DNA from: Collimonas sp. PA-H2
GTDB taxonomy: Bacteria; Pseudomonadota; Gammaproteobacteria; Burkholderiales; Burkholderiaceae_D
Assembly (NCBI RefSeq): GCF_002564105.1
Contig: NZ_PDBX01000001.1
Span: 372,001 to 436,000, forward strand
Direction of reading: 5' to 3'
Length of the DNA: 64,000 bases
Numbering within the stretch: position 1 is the stretch's first letter; each line of letters opens with the position of its first letter. The notes beneath the pieces were generated by a model. The model was not told where the DNA came from. It worked only from the letters and a program-made list of their open reading frames with translations, and made no database searches. A program made the translations under genes and the position numbers. Below, in pieces: positions 45,849 through 57,320 of the stretch.

Positions 45849-46553
45849 CTACACCTCCTGGTAGGGAATTTTTTCTAGACCAAGTTTTTTGGCAGCTTGC
45901 AATCTGTGATTCCCATCCTGAATATCAAACGTTCCGCCGGAATTTTTCTTGACTTTGATTGGATCCAGCAGGTTGCCATTTTCTATTCCCTCAGTTGCGC
46001 TAGCGAGCCTCTCTGTGTTGAGCGAGGATGTGGGTCTACCGGAGTTGAATTTATCGATTGATTCGAATTTTTGGCCATCCTTTCCCGTTCCCCATGTTTT
46101 GCTGACTTTGTAGTCATAGTTATCCGGAACATGCCAAGTGGCGTCGTTTTCGATATTGAACCGCTCTGGGCCATCCTTCAAGAGGAAGGTTTGTTTTCCA
46201 TCTTTTGATGACGTGTGCATCTGAATTGTGCCATAGCCGCCCTCCAACATGTCATCTACCTTTTGCCTTAACTTGGGATTGATCCCTCCTTTCATCTCGT
46301 CCCATTTTTCTTTCGAAAGATCTTCCGGATGATTGGGGCCATCCATTTTTTGTTTTTTCGGCAGCGTATTTAATAACTGTTGCTGCATCGCGCCCATCCT
46401 CGGGGACGACGGCGGAGAAAGCGATGACGATCTGTCGCGTTTGGAGCTATCTTCATTTGGAGCTACATGAGACGAAGCGGTCGATTCGCCTTGCACGGAG
46501 GAAGCCGTAACATGAGAGCGTGGGACAGAACTGCGTACGGGACTTGGAAGCAT
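45849..46553 (-). CDS. Candidate effector with C-terminal ParB-like domain
   Basis: The 234-residue protein has a disordered, Ser/Pro-rich N-terminus (residues 1-55) and a C-terminal ParB/sulfiredoxin-like segment: LLDPIKVKKNSGGTFDIQDGNHRLQAAKKLGLEKIPY, with the nucleotide-binding-type GNHR at 214-217. ParB-like folds occur in nucleases, kinases and several toxins. There is no signal peptide. Composition and N-terminal style match the neighbour at 44222, suggesting a pair acquired together. Confidence 0.6.
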   Translation of the reverse strand: MLPSPVRSSVPRSHVTASSVQGESTASSHVAPNEDSSKRDRSSSLSPPSSPRMGAMQQQLLNTLPKKQKMDGPNHPEDLSKEKWDEMKGGINPKLRQKVDDMLEGGYGTIQMHTSSKDGKQTFLLKDGPERFNIENDATWHVPDNYDYKVSKTWGTGKDGQKFESIDKFNSGRPTSSLNTERLASATEGIENGNLLDPIKVKKNSGGTFDIQDGNHRLQAAKKLGLEKIPYQEV

Positions 46554-46700
46554 ATTTTTACCTTTAGCGAGCGTGACGGGAAATCAGTCAAAACCATGTC
46601 GGATTGATTGAAAAATGTTCTGATGAGTGACACCACTTGGCTACAGGTTCCATATGTGGGAATGCCGGTGGGGAGCCGACGACTATACGAAACTGTTTAG

Positions 46701-47127
46701 TCGCCCCTGAGCAAATCAAAGAAGCCGCCGCTGATACTCGTGAAGTTCGTCGTCGAAGACATTATGCTCAAGGCAGTGCACGGCTGGGCGCGCAGTTTGG
46801 GGCTGATCAGCTACGACAAGGCGAAAATCCGAGACGAAGAGGCCTCTCTCCCACAGGTCGGCACATTCGCCTGGGACTTGTCGGCGCCCTCGTATCTGGG
46901 CGGCCTGATAAAGCGATCGGATCAGGGTAAGCCTAGCCCTGGCTTTCTCGTGTGTGACATCGTGCTCAATCACGAGATCACGACCGCAGGCATTGCGCCT
47001 TTTCTGCAGAAATGCCAGACCCTACGGAGCCTAAAACGGGTAGGCCGCTGCATTCAGCTCTTCATCGCCGAGAAGTACAGCAAGGAGGCCTTCCAGCTCG
47101 CGAAGTCTCAAGGGATCATGCCTACCA
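46701..47127 (+). pseudogene. Truncated gene fragment of unknown family
   Basis: A frame open from a stop at 46698 reads KFVVEDIMLKAVHGWARSLGLISYDKAKIRDEE... and runs without stop to the junction with the integrase fragment near 47127, after ...FQLAKSQGIMP. It has the composition of a real protein but no start codon with ribosome-binding site and no natural end. I do not recognise the family. Confidence 0.45.
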
Positions 47128-47258
47128 TTGATCGAGTAGTTGTAACGGAAGGAGATCGATCCTGCTGGGGTAACGGCCACGTAGAGGCCGTCACGGTCGT
47201 TTACTTTAAAAAGCTTTTCACCTGCTTTTAAGTTGCGCAGCTTGGTATCGGTCAACAT
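47121..47258 (-). pseudogene. 5' fragment of a P4-type tyrosine integrase gene
   Basis: The first 46 codons read MLTDTKLRNLKAGEKLFKVNDRDGLYVAVTPAGSISFRYNYSINGR, the N-terminal arm-binding (DUF4102) domain of P4-like integrases. The sequence then switches abruptly to unrelated residues, where the plus-strand fragment ends. The catalytic domain is absent, so it is dead. It begins about 300 bases from the guaA stop, the expected place and orientation for the integrase of a guaA-targeting island. Confidence 0.8.
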
Positions 47259-47274
47259 GGCTTTCTTCCTTTTT

Positions 47275-47440
47275 TAGTTAGAAATACCATGATTCTCACA
47301 TCCGATTTTTGTGCCGAATATCTCTTTCAAATCAATGATCTAGATATTTTTAATACCATGAAGGTAGAGAAAATCATGGCATGGTATCGAGTGGCCCTCA
47401 TGGCATCGGCGTGGATAATACCATCACAAATGCCATCTGG
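47275..47440. repeat. AATACCAT-type repeats between integrase and guaA
   Basis: AATACCAT or one-mismatch variants occur around 47284, 47352, 47378 (reverse), 47418 and 47430, and again near att copies C and B. They could be integrase arm-binding sites. Confidence 0.45.
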
Positions 47441-47495
47441 AATAAGTACTTGGGTATACATCGGGCTGCCAATCAATGCGGAGCAAAAAAGCAAA

Positions 47496-47519
47496 AAAGC
47501 CCGCATTTACGCGGGCTTT
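47496..47519 (-). terminator. Terminator beside guaA
   Basis: AAAGCCCGC / GCGGGCTTT around ATTTAC followed by T on the minus strand; same hairpin as at 28095-28118. Confidence 0.8.
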
Positions 47520-47564
47520 GAGGCATTTTCTACTTTCGTATACTTGCGAGTGCTAGACGCATTT

Positions 47565-49145
<1,581 letters not shown>

Positions 49146-49196
49146 GGTGGATGCCTGGTGGCTGATTTAGCAAAAAATGAGAATCTTTAAACTGCA

Positions 49197-49229
49197 CGCG
49201 CCACCTGCAGTATCACTGCAGGTGGCGCG
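49197..49229 (-). terminator. Perfect 15-bp hairpin between guaB and guaA
   Basis: CGCGCCACCTGCAGT and ACTGCAGGTGGCGCG surround ATC. There is no T run on either strand, so it may be an attenuator, an mRNA-stabilising stem or a repeat rather than a terminator. Confidence 0.5.
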
Positions 49230-49262
49230 TTCCTGGACTAGATCAAGGTGCAAATCCAACTA

Positions 49263-50779
<1,517 letters not shown>

Positions 50780-50908
50780 CCTTGCGTGATTTTACGCGAG
50801 CAGGAGAAAATATTTCCACAAAGCACTACCGTTTGATTGACATGAGGGATGAATCATGGCGAAATCTGCGCTTCTGTTCAACAAACCCTCCCGCTCCAAG
50901 GAATAGCA

Positions 50909-51436
50909 ATGAATGCAATTCGCCTGAAACACGTTTTCTCCACCGCTGCTGCGCTAGTCTTGCTAGGCGTAGCGACCTCTGCCCTGGCGCAATTCATCTG
51001 GCTGGACGAAAAGGGCGTGAAACAGTATTCAGACATGCCGCCACCGACCTCGGTGCCAAACAAGCGGATTCTCAAGACCCCGGGGCAAAACCTGCCGCGC
51101 GGCATCGGCAGCACCGAAACAAGCGATGGCGCGGTTGACAACGCGGTAGATGCAAAAACGGCCCAGACTGCCCCTCCTACCGTAGCCGAGCAGGACGCCG
51201 CCTATCAGAAACGCAAGGCTGAGCAGGCCGAAAAGAACAAGAAAACCGCACAGGAAGCCAAGCAAGCCTCGGACAAGGCCGAAAACTGTGCGCGCGCCCG
51301 CGCCAACCAGCGCACCCTGGATTCCGGCACGCGCGTTGCCCAGACCGACGCCAACGGCCAGCGTTCCTTTATGAATGATGACCAGCGCGCCAAGCAGAAC
51401 GCCGACAACCGGGCAGTCCTGAACGACTGCCAATAA
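50909..51436 (+). CDS. DUF4124-domain protein
   Basis: The 175-residue exported protein is taken from the ATG of 50909 (CCAAGGAATAGCA upstream); the longer frame from 50849 is not supported. Signal peptide MNAIRLKHVFSTAAALVLLGVATSALA, then the DUF4124 motif QFIWLDEKGVKQYSDMPPP (residues 28-46). The rest is helical and rich in Ala, Lys, Gln. DUF4124 proteins are periplasmic with unknown function. Confidence 0.82.
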   Translation: MNAIRLKHVFSTAAALVLLGVATSALAQFIWLDEKGVKQYSDMPPPTSVPNKRILKTPGQNLPRGIGSTETSDGAVDNAVDAKTAQTAPPTVAEQDAAYQKRKAEQAEKNKKTAQEAKQASDKAENCARARANQRTLDSGTRVAQTDANGQRSFMNDDQRAKQNADNRAVLNDCQ

Positions 51437-51506
51437 AGCATCGAGTGGCGTAAAAAAACCCGCTGTCTAGCGGTAATGCTGTTCAGTTAGGATAGAACGA
51501 CATGGC

Positions 51507-51618
51507 GTAGGGTGGGCACTCCGTGCCCACCCAGTATCATGGATATTCGTGTCTCTGACATTCGTGCCCCGGCTACACGCCCCGGCCCGTCCGCGTGGGC
51601 ACGGAGTGCCCACCCTAC
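51507..51618. repeat. REP/BIME-like palindromic repeat pair
   Basis: A 24-base arm at 51507-51530 (GTAGGGTGGGCACTCCGTGC...) is repeated perfectly inverted at 51595-51618. Each arm is itself a near palindrome (GGGTGGGCAC ... GTGCCCACCC in the left one). A diverged copy lies at 53048-53118. Confidence 0.85.
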
Positions 51619-51634
51619 GAGTTTCGCAAATAAA

Positions 51635-51664
51635 AATGCCGTTCAGTTTTAACTGAACGGCATT
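51635..51664 (-). terminator. Terminator after rnfH
   Basis: AATGCCGTTCAGTT / AACTGAACGGCATT form a perfect 14-bp stem with a two-base TT loop as written; A-rich DNA to the left gives a minus-strand T run. Confidence 0.7.
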
Positions 51665-51670
51665 AGCTGC

Positions 51671-51988
51671 CTAGCGGGCTTTTTTGTCTGCGCGCTTGCG
51701 CCTCGATTCCATAGGATCGGCGATCAGCGGCCGATAGATCTCGATCCGGTCGCGATCGCGCAGCACCGTATCCAGCGTCTTCAGCTTGCCGTAGATGCCG
51801 ACGCGCCAGCAGCTGAGGTCGATTTCGCGTATCTCTTCCAGCAGGCCGCTGCGCTTGATGCCATCGTGCAGCAGGGTGCCGGCCGGCACCGACAATTCCT
51901 TCAAGGCCTGGAATGCGGGCGTGGCGTAGCAGACCTGTATCCATATCTGCCCGGCGTCGCTGGCCGCGCCCGTTGCTGATTCACTCAT
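51671..51988 (-). CDS. rnfH: RnfH-family (UPF0125) protein
   Basis: The 105-residue protein is a ubiquitin-like-fold RnfH homologue (IWIQVCYATPAFQALKELSVPAGTLLHDGIKRSG), normal length. MSES at 51988 is chosen; an ATG at 51997 would overlap ratA by 17 bases. It overlaps the ratA end by eight bases, the conserved ratA-rnfH pair. Function remains unsettled. Confidence 0.88.
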   Translation of the reverse strand: MSESATGAASDAGQIWIQVCYATPAFQALKELSVPAGTLLHDGIKRSGLLEEIREIDLSCWRVGIYGKLKTLDTVLRDRDRIEIYRPLIADPMESRRKRADKKAR

Positions 51989-52421
51989 GATGGCCATAGA
52001 CAGCGTCGGCGCGCTTGCAGAAGGAGTCGACGAAGCTGTTGGCGATCATGCTGAATACCGGGCCGATCAGCTTTTCCAGGATCTTGCTGGAAAACTCGTA
52101 ATGCAGATCGAATTCGATCTTGCAGGCATCGGCGCGCAAGGCCTTGAAGCTCCAGTTGCCATCGAGGTGCTTGAACGGCCCTTCCACCAGGCGCATCTGC
52201 ATTGCGCTGGGCGGGGTGTTGCTGTTTTCAGTAGTAAACGATTGCTTGATACCGTGGTAATGTATGTTCAGTGTCGCCACCAATTTGCCGGCCGCGCGTT
52301 CACGTACATCGACGCCGCCGCACCACGGCAGGAACTGCGGGTAGTCTTCCACCCGATCGACCAGCGCAAACATCTGCTCTGCGCTGTACCCCAAAAGTAC
52401 CGTTTTATGCACTACTGCCAT
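51981..52421 (-). CDS. ratA: RatA-like START/coenzyme Q-binding protein
   Basis: The 146-residue protein belongs to the polyketide-cyclase/START family: MAVVHKTVLLGYSAEQMFALVDRVEDYPQFLPWCGGVDV. In E. coli RatA was described as inhibiting 70S ribosome assembly; homologues bind ubiquinone. Divergent from smpB, as in many proteobacteria. Confidence 0.9.
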   Translation of the reverse strand: MAVVHKTVLLGYSAEQMFALVDRVEDYPQFLPWCGGVDVRERAAGKLVATLNIHYHGIKQSFTTENSNTPPSAMQMRLVEGPFKHLDGNWSFKALRADACKIEFDLHYEFSSKILEKLIGPVFSMIANSFVDSFCKRADAVYGHHE

Positions 52422-52488
52422 TGAATATCAACCGTTTGATAGAATCACAACTTGAAATTTTAACCGACCTGCGCGATTTTCCTACTAC

Positions 52489-52938
52489 ATGAGCATTATT
52501 GACAACAAAAAAGTCTTCCACGACTACTTCATAGAAGAACGTTTCGAGGCAGGCATGGAACTGCACGGCTGGGAAGTGAAAGCCATCCGCGCCGGCCGCG
52601 CCAACCTGAAAGAGTCCTACGTCATCGTCCGCAACGGCGAAATCTACCTGTTCGGCGCCCACATCAGCGCCCTCCTCAGCGCTTCCAGCCACGTGCATCC
52701 GGAAGCCGTGCGCACCCGCAAGCTGCTGCTGCACGCAGAAGAAATCAAGAAGCTGATCATCAAGGTCGAGCGTTCCGGCTATACGCTGGTGCCGATCAAC
52801 CTGCATTACCTGCGCGGCCGCATCAAGTGCGAAATCGGCCTGGCCAAGGGTAAGAAGCAGCACGACAAGCGCGATACCGAACGCCAGCGTGATGGCGAGC
52901 GCGAAGTGCAGGCCGCGATGAAGCAGCATCGGCGTTAA
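52489..52938 (+). CDS. smpB: SsrA-binding protein SmpB
   Basis: The 149-residue tmRNA partner has a beta-barrel core ([43 protein letters not shown]) and a basic C-terminal tail ([16 protein letters not shown]) that mimics the codon-anticodon region in trans-translation. It is divergent from ratA. Confidence 0.96.
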   Translation: MSIIDNKKVFHDYFIEERFEAGMELHGWEVKAIRAGRANLKESYVIVRNGEIYLFGAHISALLSASSHVHPEAVRTRKLLLHAEEIKKLIIKVERSGYTLVPINLHYLRGRIKCEIGLAKGKKQHDKRDTERQRDGEREVQAAMKQHRR

Positions 52939-52965
52939 GCCAACCCCAGCCGCAATAAAAAACCG

Positions 52966-52992
52966 CCCCGGCGAATCTGAATTTCGCCGGGG
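52966..52992 (+). terminator. Terminator after smpB
   Basis: CCCCGGCGAA / TTCGCCGGGG stem with a seven-base loop, followed by T-rich GTTTCTT. Confidence 0.75.
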
Positions 52993-53047
52993 CCGCGTTT
53001 CTTATGCGGTGATTATTGATGCTTCTTTAAATCACAACAAATCACCG

Positions 53048-53118
53048 GTAGGGTGGGCACGAATGCCCAAGGACGTGAATCTCCACGGCACAGCGTGGGC
53101 ACGGAGTACCCACCCTAC
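53048..53118. repeat. Diverged REP/BIME-like repeat
   Basis: The left arm GTAGGGTGGGCAC and the inverted right arm ending GTACCCACCCTAC match the outer parts of the repeat at 51507-51618, while the centre differs. Confidence 0.75.
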
Positions 53119-53171
53119 GATATCGATTTTCAGAACGATGGCTTGTCCTGTTTTATGAAATTCTCAATAAG

Positions 53172-54089
53172 TTAAGACTTGCTCTGGGATTTGACCACTT
53201 GCATGGCGGTGGCAATCAGGCCGCTGATATCGCCCATATTGGCAGGCACGATGATCGAATTATTGGTCTTCGCCAGCTGGCCGAAGGCCGCCACGTACTG
53301 CTCTGCCACTTTAAGGTTCACCGCATCCGAACCGCCCGGCGACTGGATCGCCGCGGCGGTCTTGCGGATCGCTTCGGCGCTGGCTTCGGCAATCGACAGG
53401 ATCGCCGCAGCCTGGCCCTGGGCGCGGTTGATGGAAGCCTGCTTTTCGCCTTCCGACTTGGCGATCGACGCTTCGCGCTCGCCGGTGGCGATATTGATCT
53501 GCTCCTGCTTACGCCCTTCCGATGCCGCGATCAGCGCCCGCTTCTCGCGCTCGGCAGTGATCTGCGCCTGCATCGCATGCAGGATTTCCTTCGGCGGCGT
53601 CAGGTCCTTGATTTCATAGCGCAGCACCTTGACGCCCCAGTTGGCGGCGGATTCGTCGATGGCGCTGACGATAGTGGTGTTGATGTGGTCGCGTTCTTCA
53701 AAGGTCTTGTCCAGCTCCATCTTGCCGATCACCGAACGCAAGGTGGTTTGCGCCAGTTGCGTGATGGCGGCGATGTAGTTGGACGAACCGTAGGACGCGC
53801 GCATCGGATCGGTAATCTGGAAGTACAGGATGCCGTCCACCTGCAATTGCGTGTTGTCGCGCGTGATGCAAACCTGCGGCGGCACGTCCAGCGGGATTTC
53901 TTTCAGCACGTGCTTGTAGGCGACGCGGTCAATGAACGGCACCACGATACTCAGGCCCGGTCCCAGGGTCGCATGGTATTTGCCCAGGCGTTCGACCACC
54001 CAGGCATGCTGCTGCGGCACCACTTTGATGGTCTTGGCGATAAAGATGACGACGATCACCAGCAGGACTAAGGAGACGCTTCCAAACAT
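53172..54089 (-). CDS. SPFH/band-7 (stomatin/paraslipin-like) protein
   Basis: The 305-residue protein has one N-terminal membrane helix (LVLLVIVVIFIAKTIKVV) and the band-7 domain (VVPQQHAWVVERLGKYHATLGPGLSIVVPFIDRVAYK), then a helical, Ala/Gln-rich tail (EREKRALIAASEGRKQEQ...). Start at 54089, with AAAGGAAAAAAT upstream. It works with the NfeD gene just upstream; the pair is widely conserved and associated with membrane-lipid domains. Confidence 0.9.
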   Translation of the reverse strand: MFGSVSLVLLVIVVIFIAKTIKVVPQQHAWVVERLGKYHATLGPGLSIVVPFIDRVAYKHVLKEIPLDVPPQVCITRDNTQLQVDGILYFQITDPMRASYGSSNYIAAITQLAQTTLRSVIGKMELDKTFEERDHINTTIVSAIDESAANWGVKVLRYEIKDLTPPKEILHAMQAQITAEREKRALIAASEGRKQEQINIATGEREASIAKSEGEKQASINRAQGQAAAILSIAEASAEAIRKTAAAIQSPGGSDAVNLKVAEQYVAAFGQLAKTNNSIIVPANMGDISGLIATAMQVVKSQSKS

Positions 54090-54143
54090 GATTTTTTCCT
54101 TTTGAATTGAGAACAGGGTCATTCGCCACAGGCGAAAGAAGTT

Positions 54144-54608
54144 CTAGTGCTGATCGGGGTTGTTGCCGACGATCAGCCGGCTGCCGCGTATTTCCTGGAT
54201 ATAAAACAGGCCGGCGCGGGCAGTCGCCATCGGCGCCAGTTCGACATCCCACATGGCGCCGCGATACCTGATGCGCGCGGTGAATTCGCCGCCGGCGCCG
54301 TCGCTGGCGGCATCGTGCTGCCACTGGTCGACTGTGACAGACTGGCCGATGTCCAGATTGACGTTAGGATCGCGCTCGGCCTTGATTCGGGAACGCTTGC
54401 CGAAGCGGCTGCGGCGCAACAGGTAAGTGGCCGCCAGAGCAACCACGGCCGCGACCAGCAGCTGCCACTCGACGTCCAGGCCTATCAGCGCGGCGACGCC
54501 GCCCATTACCAGGCCAATCGCCACCATCAGCAGATACAGGGTGGTAGTCGCCAATTCCGCCACGACCAGCACCCCGGCCGCCAACATCCACATCACCCAT
54601 CCAGCCAT
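54144..54608 (-). CDS. NfeD-family membrane protein
   Basis: The 154-residue short NfeD has two or three membrane helices (MWMLAAGVLVVAELATTTLYLLMVAIGLVMGGVAAL) and a C-terminal OB-fold (IGQSVTVDQWQHD...GEFTARIRYRGAMWDVE). The ATG of 54608 has GGAAAGC upstream; the longer frame to 54818 is upstream DNA. Paired with the band-7 gene 54 bases downstream. Confidence 0.9.
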   Translation of the reverse strand: MAGWVMWMLAAGVLVVAELATTTLYLLMVAIGLVMGGVAALIGLDVEWQLLVAAVVALAATYLLRRSRFGKRSRIKAERDPNVNLDIGQSVTVDQWQHDAASDGAGGEFTARIRYRGAMWDVELAPMATARAGLFYIQEIRGSRLIVGNNPDQH

Positions 54609-54798
54609 ATATTGCTTTCCGTTATGTAGAGCGCATAGTGTAATCCAATTGATAAATAAACACGTGATTTCTTGATGCGGACAATCAACAAACAGATCCG
54701 GCCAGATCTGGCCAGGCTGCCGTGGGTCTGATGAAATGCTATGCTCTGATCTCGCCCATAGGCACAACCCCTGATCCGGGCTGCACTCAATCAAGTAC

Positions 54799-56571
54799 AT
54801 GAACACAATTAATATCATTCAACAGGCCTATCAGGATTTCCAAAATGGAAATGCCAGGCAGGCCGAGCAAGTCCTCCAGAACATCCTGCAAAGCAAGCCG
54901 GCCAATTTTGACGCCCTGCATATCCTCGGCGTGATCTATGCCGCAACCGGCCAACGCCCGGCCGCGATCGGCCTGTTCCAGAAAGCGCTGGCGCTGGATG
55001 CCAGCAACGTCTCGCTGCATTACAAACTCGCCCGCGTGCAGTTCGAGTCCGGCGAATTCGCCGCTGCCCTGCAAGGCTATGAACGCATCATCGCCCTGGG
55101 CTATGTGAAACCGGAAATCCTGCTAGCCAAGACGGTCGCCCTGATCAAGCTGCAGCGCCATCTGGAGGCACTGGCTTGCCTGGAGCAGGCGCTGGCGCAC
55201 TGGCCGGACTATGCCGACGGCTGGGCCCACAAGGGCGCCATCTGCTACCAGCTGCGTCATTTCGACGAGGCGCTGCTATGCCTGGACCAGGCGCTGGCGC
55301 TGCAACCGGCCATGGCGGACGGCTGGTACAAGAAAAGCCTGGTGCTGGACAAGCTGGAACGCTATGCGGATGCGCTGGCCTGCGCTGACCGCGCGGTATC
55401 CCTGGCGCCGGACAGCGCCGCCTACCGGCTGGACCGCGCAGTCATCCTGCACAAGCTGGAGCGTTATGAGGAAGCCCTGAGCGATCATGAACATGGCCTG
55501 GCGCTGGCGCCCGGCAACGCCGAAGCATGGGGCGATCACGGCCTTACCCTGAGCCGTATGAAACGCCATGAGCAGGCGCTCGCCAGCTACCGCCGTGCAT
55601 TGGATCTGCAAAACGACTATGCCGACGTGCTGTCCAACCAGTCGCTGTCGCAGCTGGTGCTGGGGCAATTCGACGCCGGCTGGCAAAGCTATGAATACCG
55701 CTGGAAAAAAGGCAATGCCGATACCCAGCGCCATACCGATCTCCCATTGTGGTTGGGCCGGCAGGACATCGCCGGCAAACGAATCCTGCTGTGGTCGGAA
55801 CAGGGTCTGGGCGACACCATCCAGTTTTGCCGCTACGCGACCCTGGTCGCCGCGCTGGGAGCAGAGGTCATCCTGGAAGTCGATCCGTCCCTGAAAACCA
55901 TTGCCCAGACCATGGGCCAGTTCCAGGTCATAGCCATTGGCGAGCATGCGCCGCCGGTCGACTACCAGACGCCGCTGATGAGTTTGCCGCTGGTGTTCAA
56001 GACCGACCTGGCCAGCATCCCGGCCGGGCCGCCCTATTTGCACGCCGATGCGAGCAAACAGGAAAGCTGGAGAAGCCGGCAGGATTTTGCCAACGGCAAG
56101 ATGAAGATCGGCCTGGTCTGCTCCGGCAATCCGGGCAATACCAACGATCACCGACGCTCCATGCCGCTGCAGGATCTTGCGCCGCTGCTGCAACTGCATG
56201 CCGATTTTTTCCTGATTCAGAAGGAAGTGCGGGAGAGCGACCTCGCCTTCCTGCAGCAGAATCCCAAGCTGCGGCTGCCCGCGGCCGATATCGACGGCTT
56301 TGACGACACCGCGGCGATCATCGCCAATCTCGACCTGGTGATCAGCGTGGACACCTCCATCGCCCATCTGAGCGGCGCGTTGGGCTTGCCGGTCTGGATA
56401 CTCTTGCCATGGGTGCCCGACTGGCGCTGGCTGCTGGATCGCGAAGACAGCCCGTGGTATCCAAGTGCCCGCCTGTTCCGGCAGGATGCTATCGCAGACT
56501 GGCATGGGGTGATCAAACGGGTAGTCAAGGAATTGAATATTTTCTTAAGTGCTTCACCCAAAATCAGCTAA
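54799..56571 (+). CDS. TPR protein with glycosyltransferase-like C-terminus
   Basis: The 590-residue protein has about six to eight tetratricopeptide repeats in the first 290 residues (for example AVIYAATGQRPAAIGLFQKALALDASNVSLHYKLA) and a C-terminal domain like GT9/ADP-heptose transferases (ILLWSEQGLGDTIQFCRYA, about residues 329-347; ISVDTSIAHLSGALGLPVWILL, about 514-535). It probably acts on a protein or polysaccharide in the cytoplasm. No partner genes are adjacent. Confidence 0.85.
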   Translation: MNTINIIQQAYQDFQNGNARQAEQVLQNILQSKPANFDALHILGVIYAATGQRPAAIGLFQKALALDASNVSLHYKLARVQFESGEFAAALQGYERIIALGYVKPEILLAKTVALIKLQRHLEALACLEQALAHWPDYADGWAHKGAICYQLRHFDEALLCLDQALALQPAMADGWYKKSLVLDKLERYADALACADRAVSLAPDSAAYRLDRAVILHKLERYEEALSDHEHGLALAPGNAEAWGDHGLTLSRMKRHEQALASYRRALDLQNDYADVLSNQSLSQLVLGQFDAGWQSYEYRWKKGNADTQRHTDLPLWLGRQDIAGKRILLWSEQGLGDTIQFCRYATLVAALGAEVILEVDPSLKTIAQTMGQFQVIAIGEHAPPVDYQTPLMSLPLVFKTDLASIPAGPPYLHADASKQESWRSRQDFANGKMKIGLVCSGNPGNTNDHRRSMPLQDLAPLLQLHADFFLIQKEVRESDLAFLQQNPKLRLPAADIDGFDDTAAIIANLDLVISVDTSIAHLSGALGLPVWILLPWVPDWRWLLDREDSPWYPSARLFRQDAIADWHGVIKRVVKELNIFLSASPKIS

Positions 56572-56633
56572 ATACAGAGTATTTATTTGACAACAACTCT
56601 CGCAAACATGAAAGTTGAATATTCTTGACTTCA

Positions 56634-56649
56634 GTATCCAATTGGATAC
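56634..56649 (+). promoter_or_regulatory. Palindrome at the toxin-antitoxin promoter
   Basis: GTATCCAATTGGATAC is a perfect 16-base palindrome. TTGACT (56625-56630) lies just before it, so it probably covers the promoter and is the autoregulatory antitoxin site. Confidence 0.6.
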
Positions 56650-56658
56650 AGTATTCCC

Positions 56659-56967
56659 ATGTTTGAGATTTTTCTCTCTGACTACGTTAAAGACTGGCTT
56701 CATGATTTACCCGACGCGCAAGGAAAAGCCAGCATCCTGAGACGGATAAGATCGGCAGGCTTCGGCAACTTTGGCGACGTTGAAGCGGTTGGCGAAGGAC
56801 TCAGCGAACTGCGCATACATACCGGCCGCGGCTACCGCGTTTATTTCACAAGGCACGGCAAAACCTTGATCTTGCTTCTGGTGGGCGGCGACAAGTCCTC
56901 ACAGAAGAAGGACATCAAGCGCGCCAAGGAAATGGCGAAATCGTTGCAGGATTCATTGAAGGAATAA
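56659..56967 (+). CDS. RelE/HigB-like toxin (addiction module killer)
   Basis: The 102-residue protein has the COG3657-type pattern: FLSDYVKDWLHDLPDAQGKASILRRI, GDVEAVGEGLSELRIHTGRGYRVYFTRHGKTLILLLVGGDKSSQKKDIKRA. RelE-fold members of this group are mRNA-cleaving ribosome-dependent toxins. No Shine-Dalgarno is visible and the putative -10 lies only a few bases from the ATG, so a very short or leaderless message is possible. Confidence 0.85.
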   Translation: MFEIFLSDYVKDWLHDLPDAQGKASILRRIRSAGFGNFGDVEAVGEGLSELRIHTGRGYRVYFTRHGKTLILLLVGGDKSSQKKDIKRAKEMAKSLQDSLKE

Positions 56968-56970
56968 GGC

Positions 56971-57282
56971 ATGAAACCGATATTTTCCCCGTTCGACGCG
57001 GCGGACTTTCTGGATAACGACGAAGTCATCGCGGCCTATCTGACCGAAGCGCTGGCAGACGACAACCCCGACGTATTTATCGCCGCTCTCGGCGATGTCG
57101 CGAAAGCACGCGGGATGTCTCAGACCGCCAAGGATGCCAGGCTTGGCCGCGAGAGTTTATACAAGGCGCTGGCTCCAGGCGCGAAGCCGCGTTTTGAAAC
57201 CATCGCCAAGCTGATCAACTCGCTCGGCGTCAGGATCACCATCGTGCCCAACCCACAACTGGAAGCAGCGGCGCGTCCATAA
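56971..57282 (+). CDS. HigA-like antitoxin
   Basis: The 103-residue partner begins three bases after the toxin stop. It has a DUF/HTH layout of COG3636: FDAADFLDNDEVIAAYLTEALADDNPDVFIAALGDVAKARGMSQTAKDARLGRESLYKALAPGAKPRFETIAKLINSLG. It should bind the palindrome at 56634 and neutralise the toxin. Confidence 0.87.
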   Translation: MKPIFSPFDAADFLDNDEVIAAYLTEALADDNPDVFIAALGDVAKARGMSQTAKDARLGRESLYKALAPGAKPRFETIAKLINSLGVRITIVPNPQLEAAARP

Positions 57283-57320
57283 ACCGCAACGGCCGCTCTC
57301 CCTCGGCTGCGCCGCCGAGC

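Noticed and set aside
10954-47519. Recurring AAAGCCCGC hairpins as a mobile repeat
   Set aside because: The hairpins at 10954 and 12507 are ordinary terminators with different loops; only the pair 28095/47496 shares flanks.
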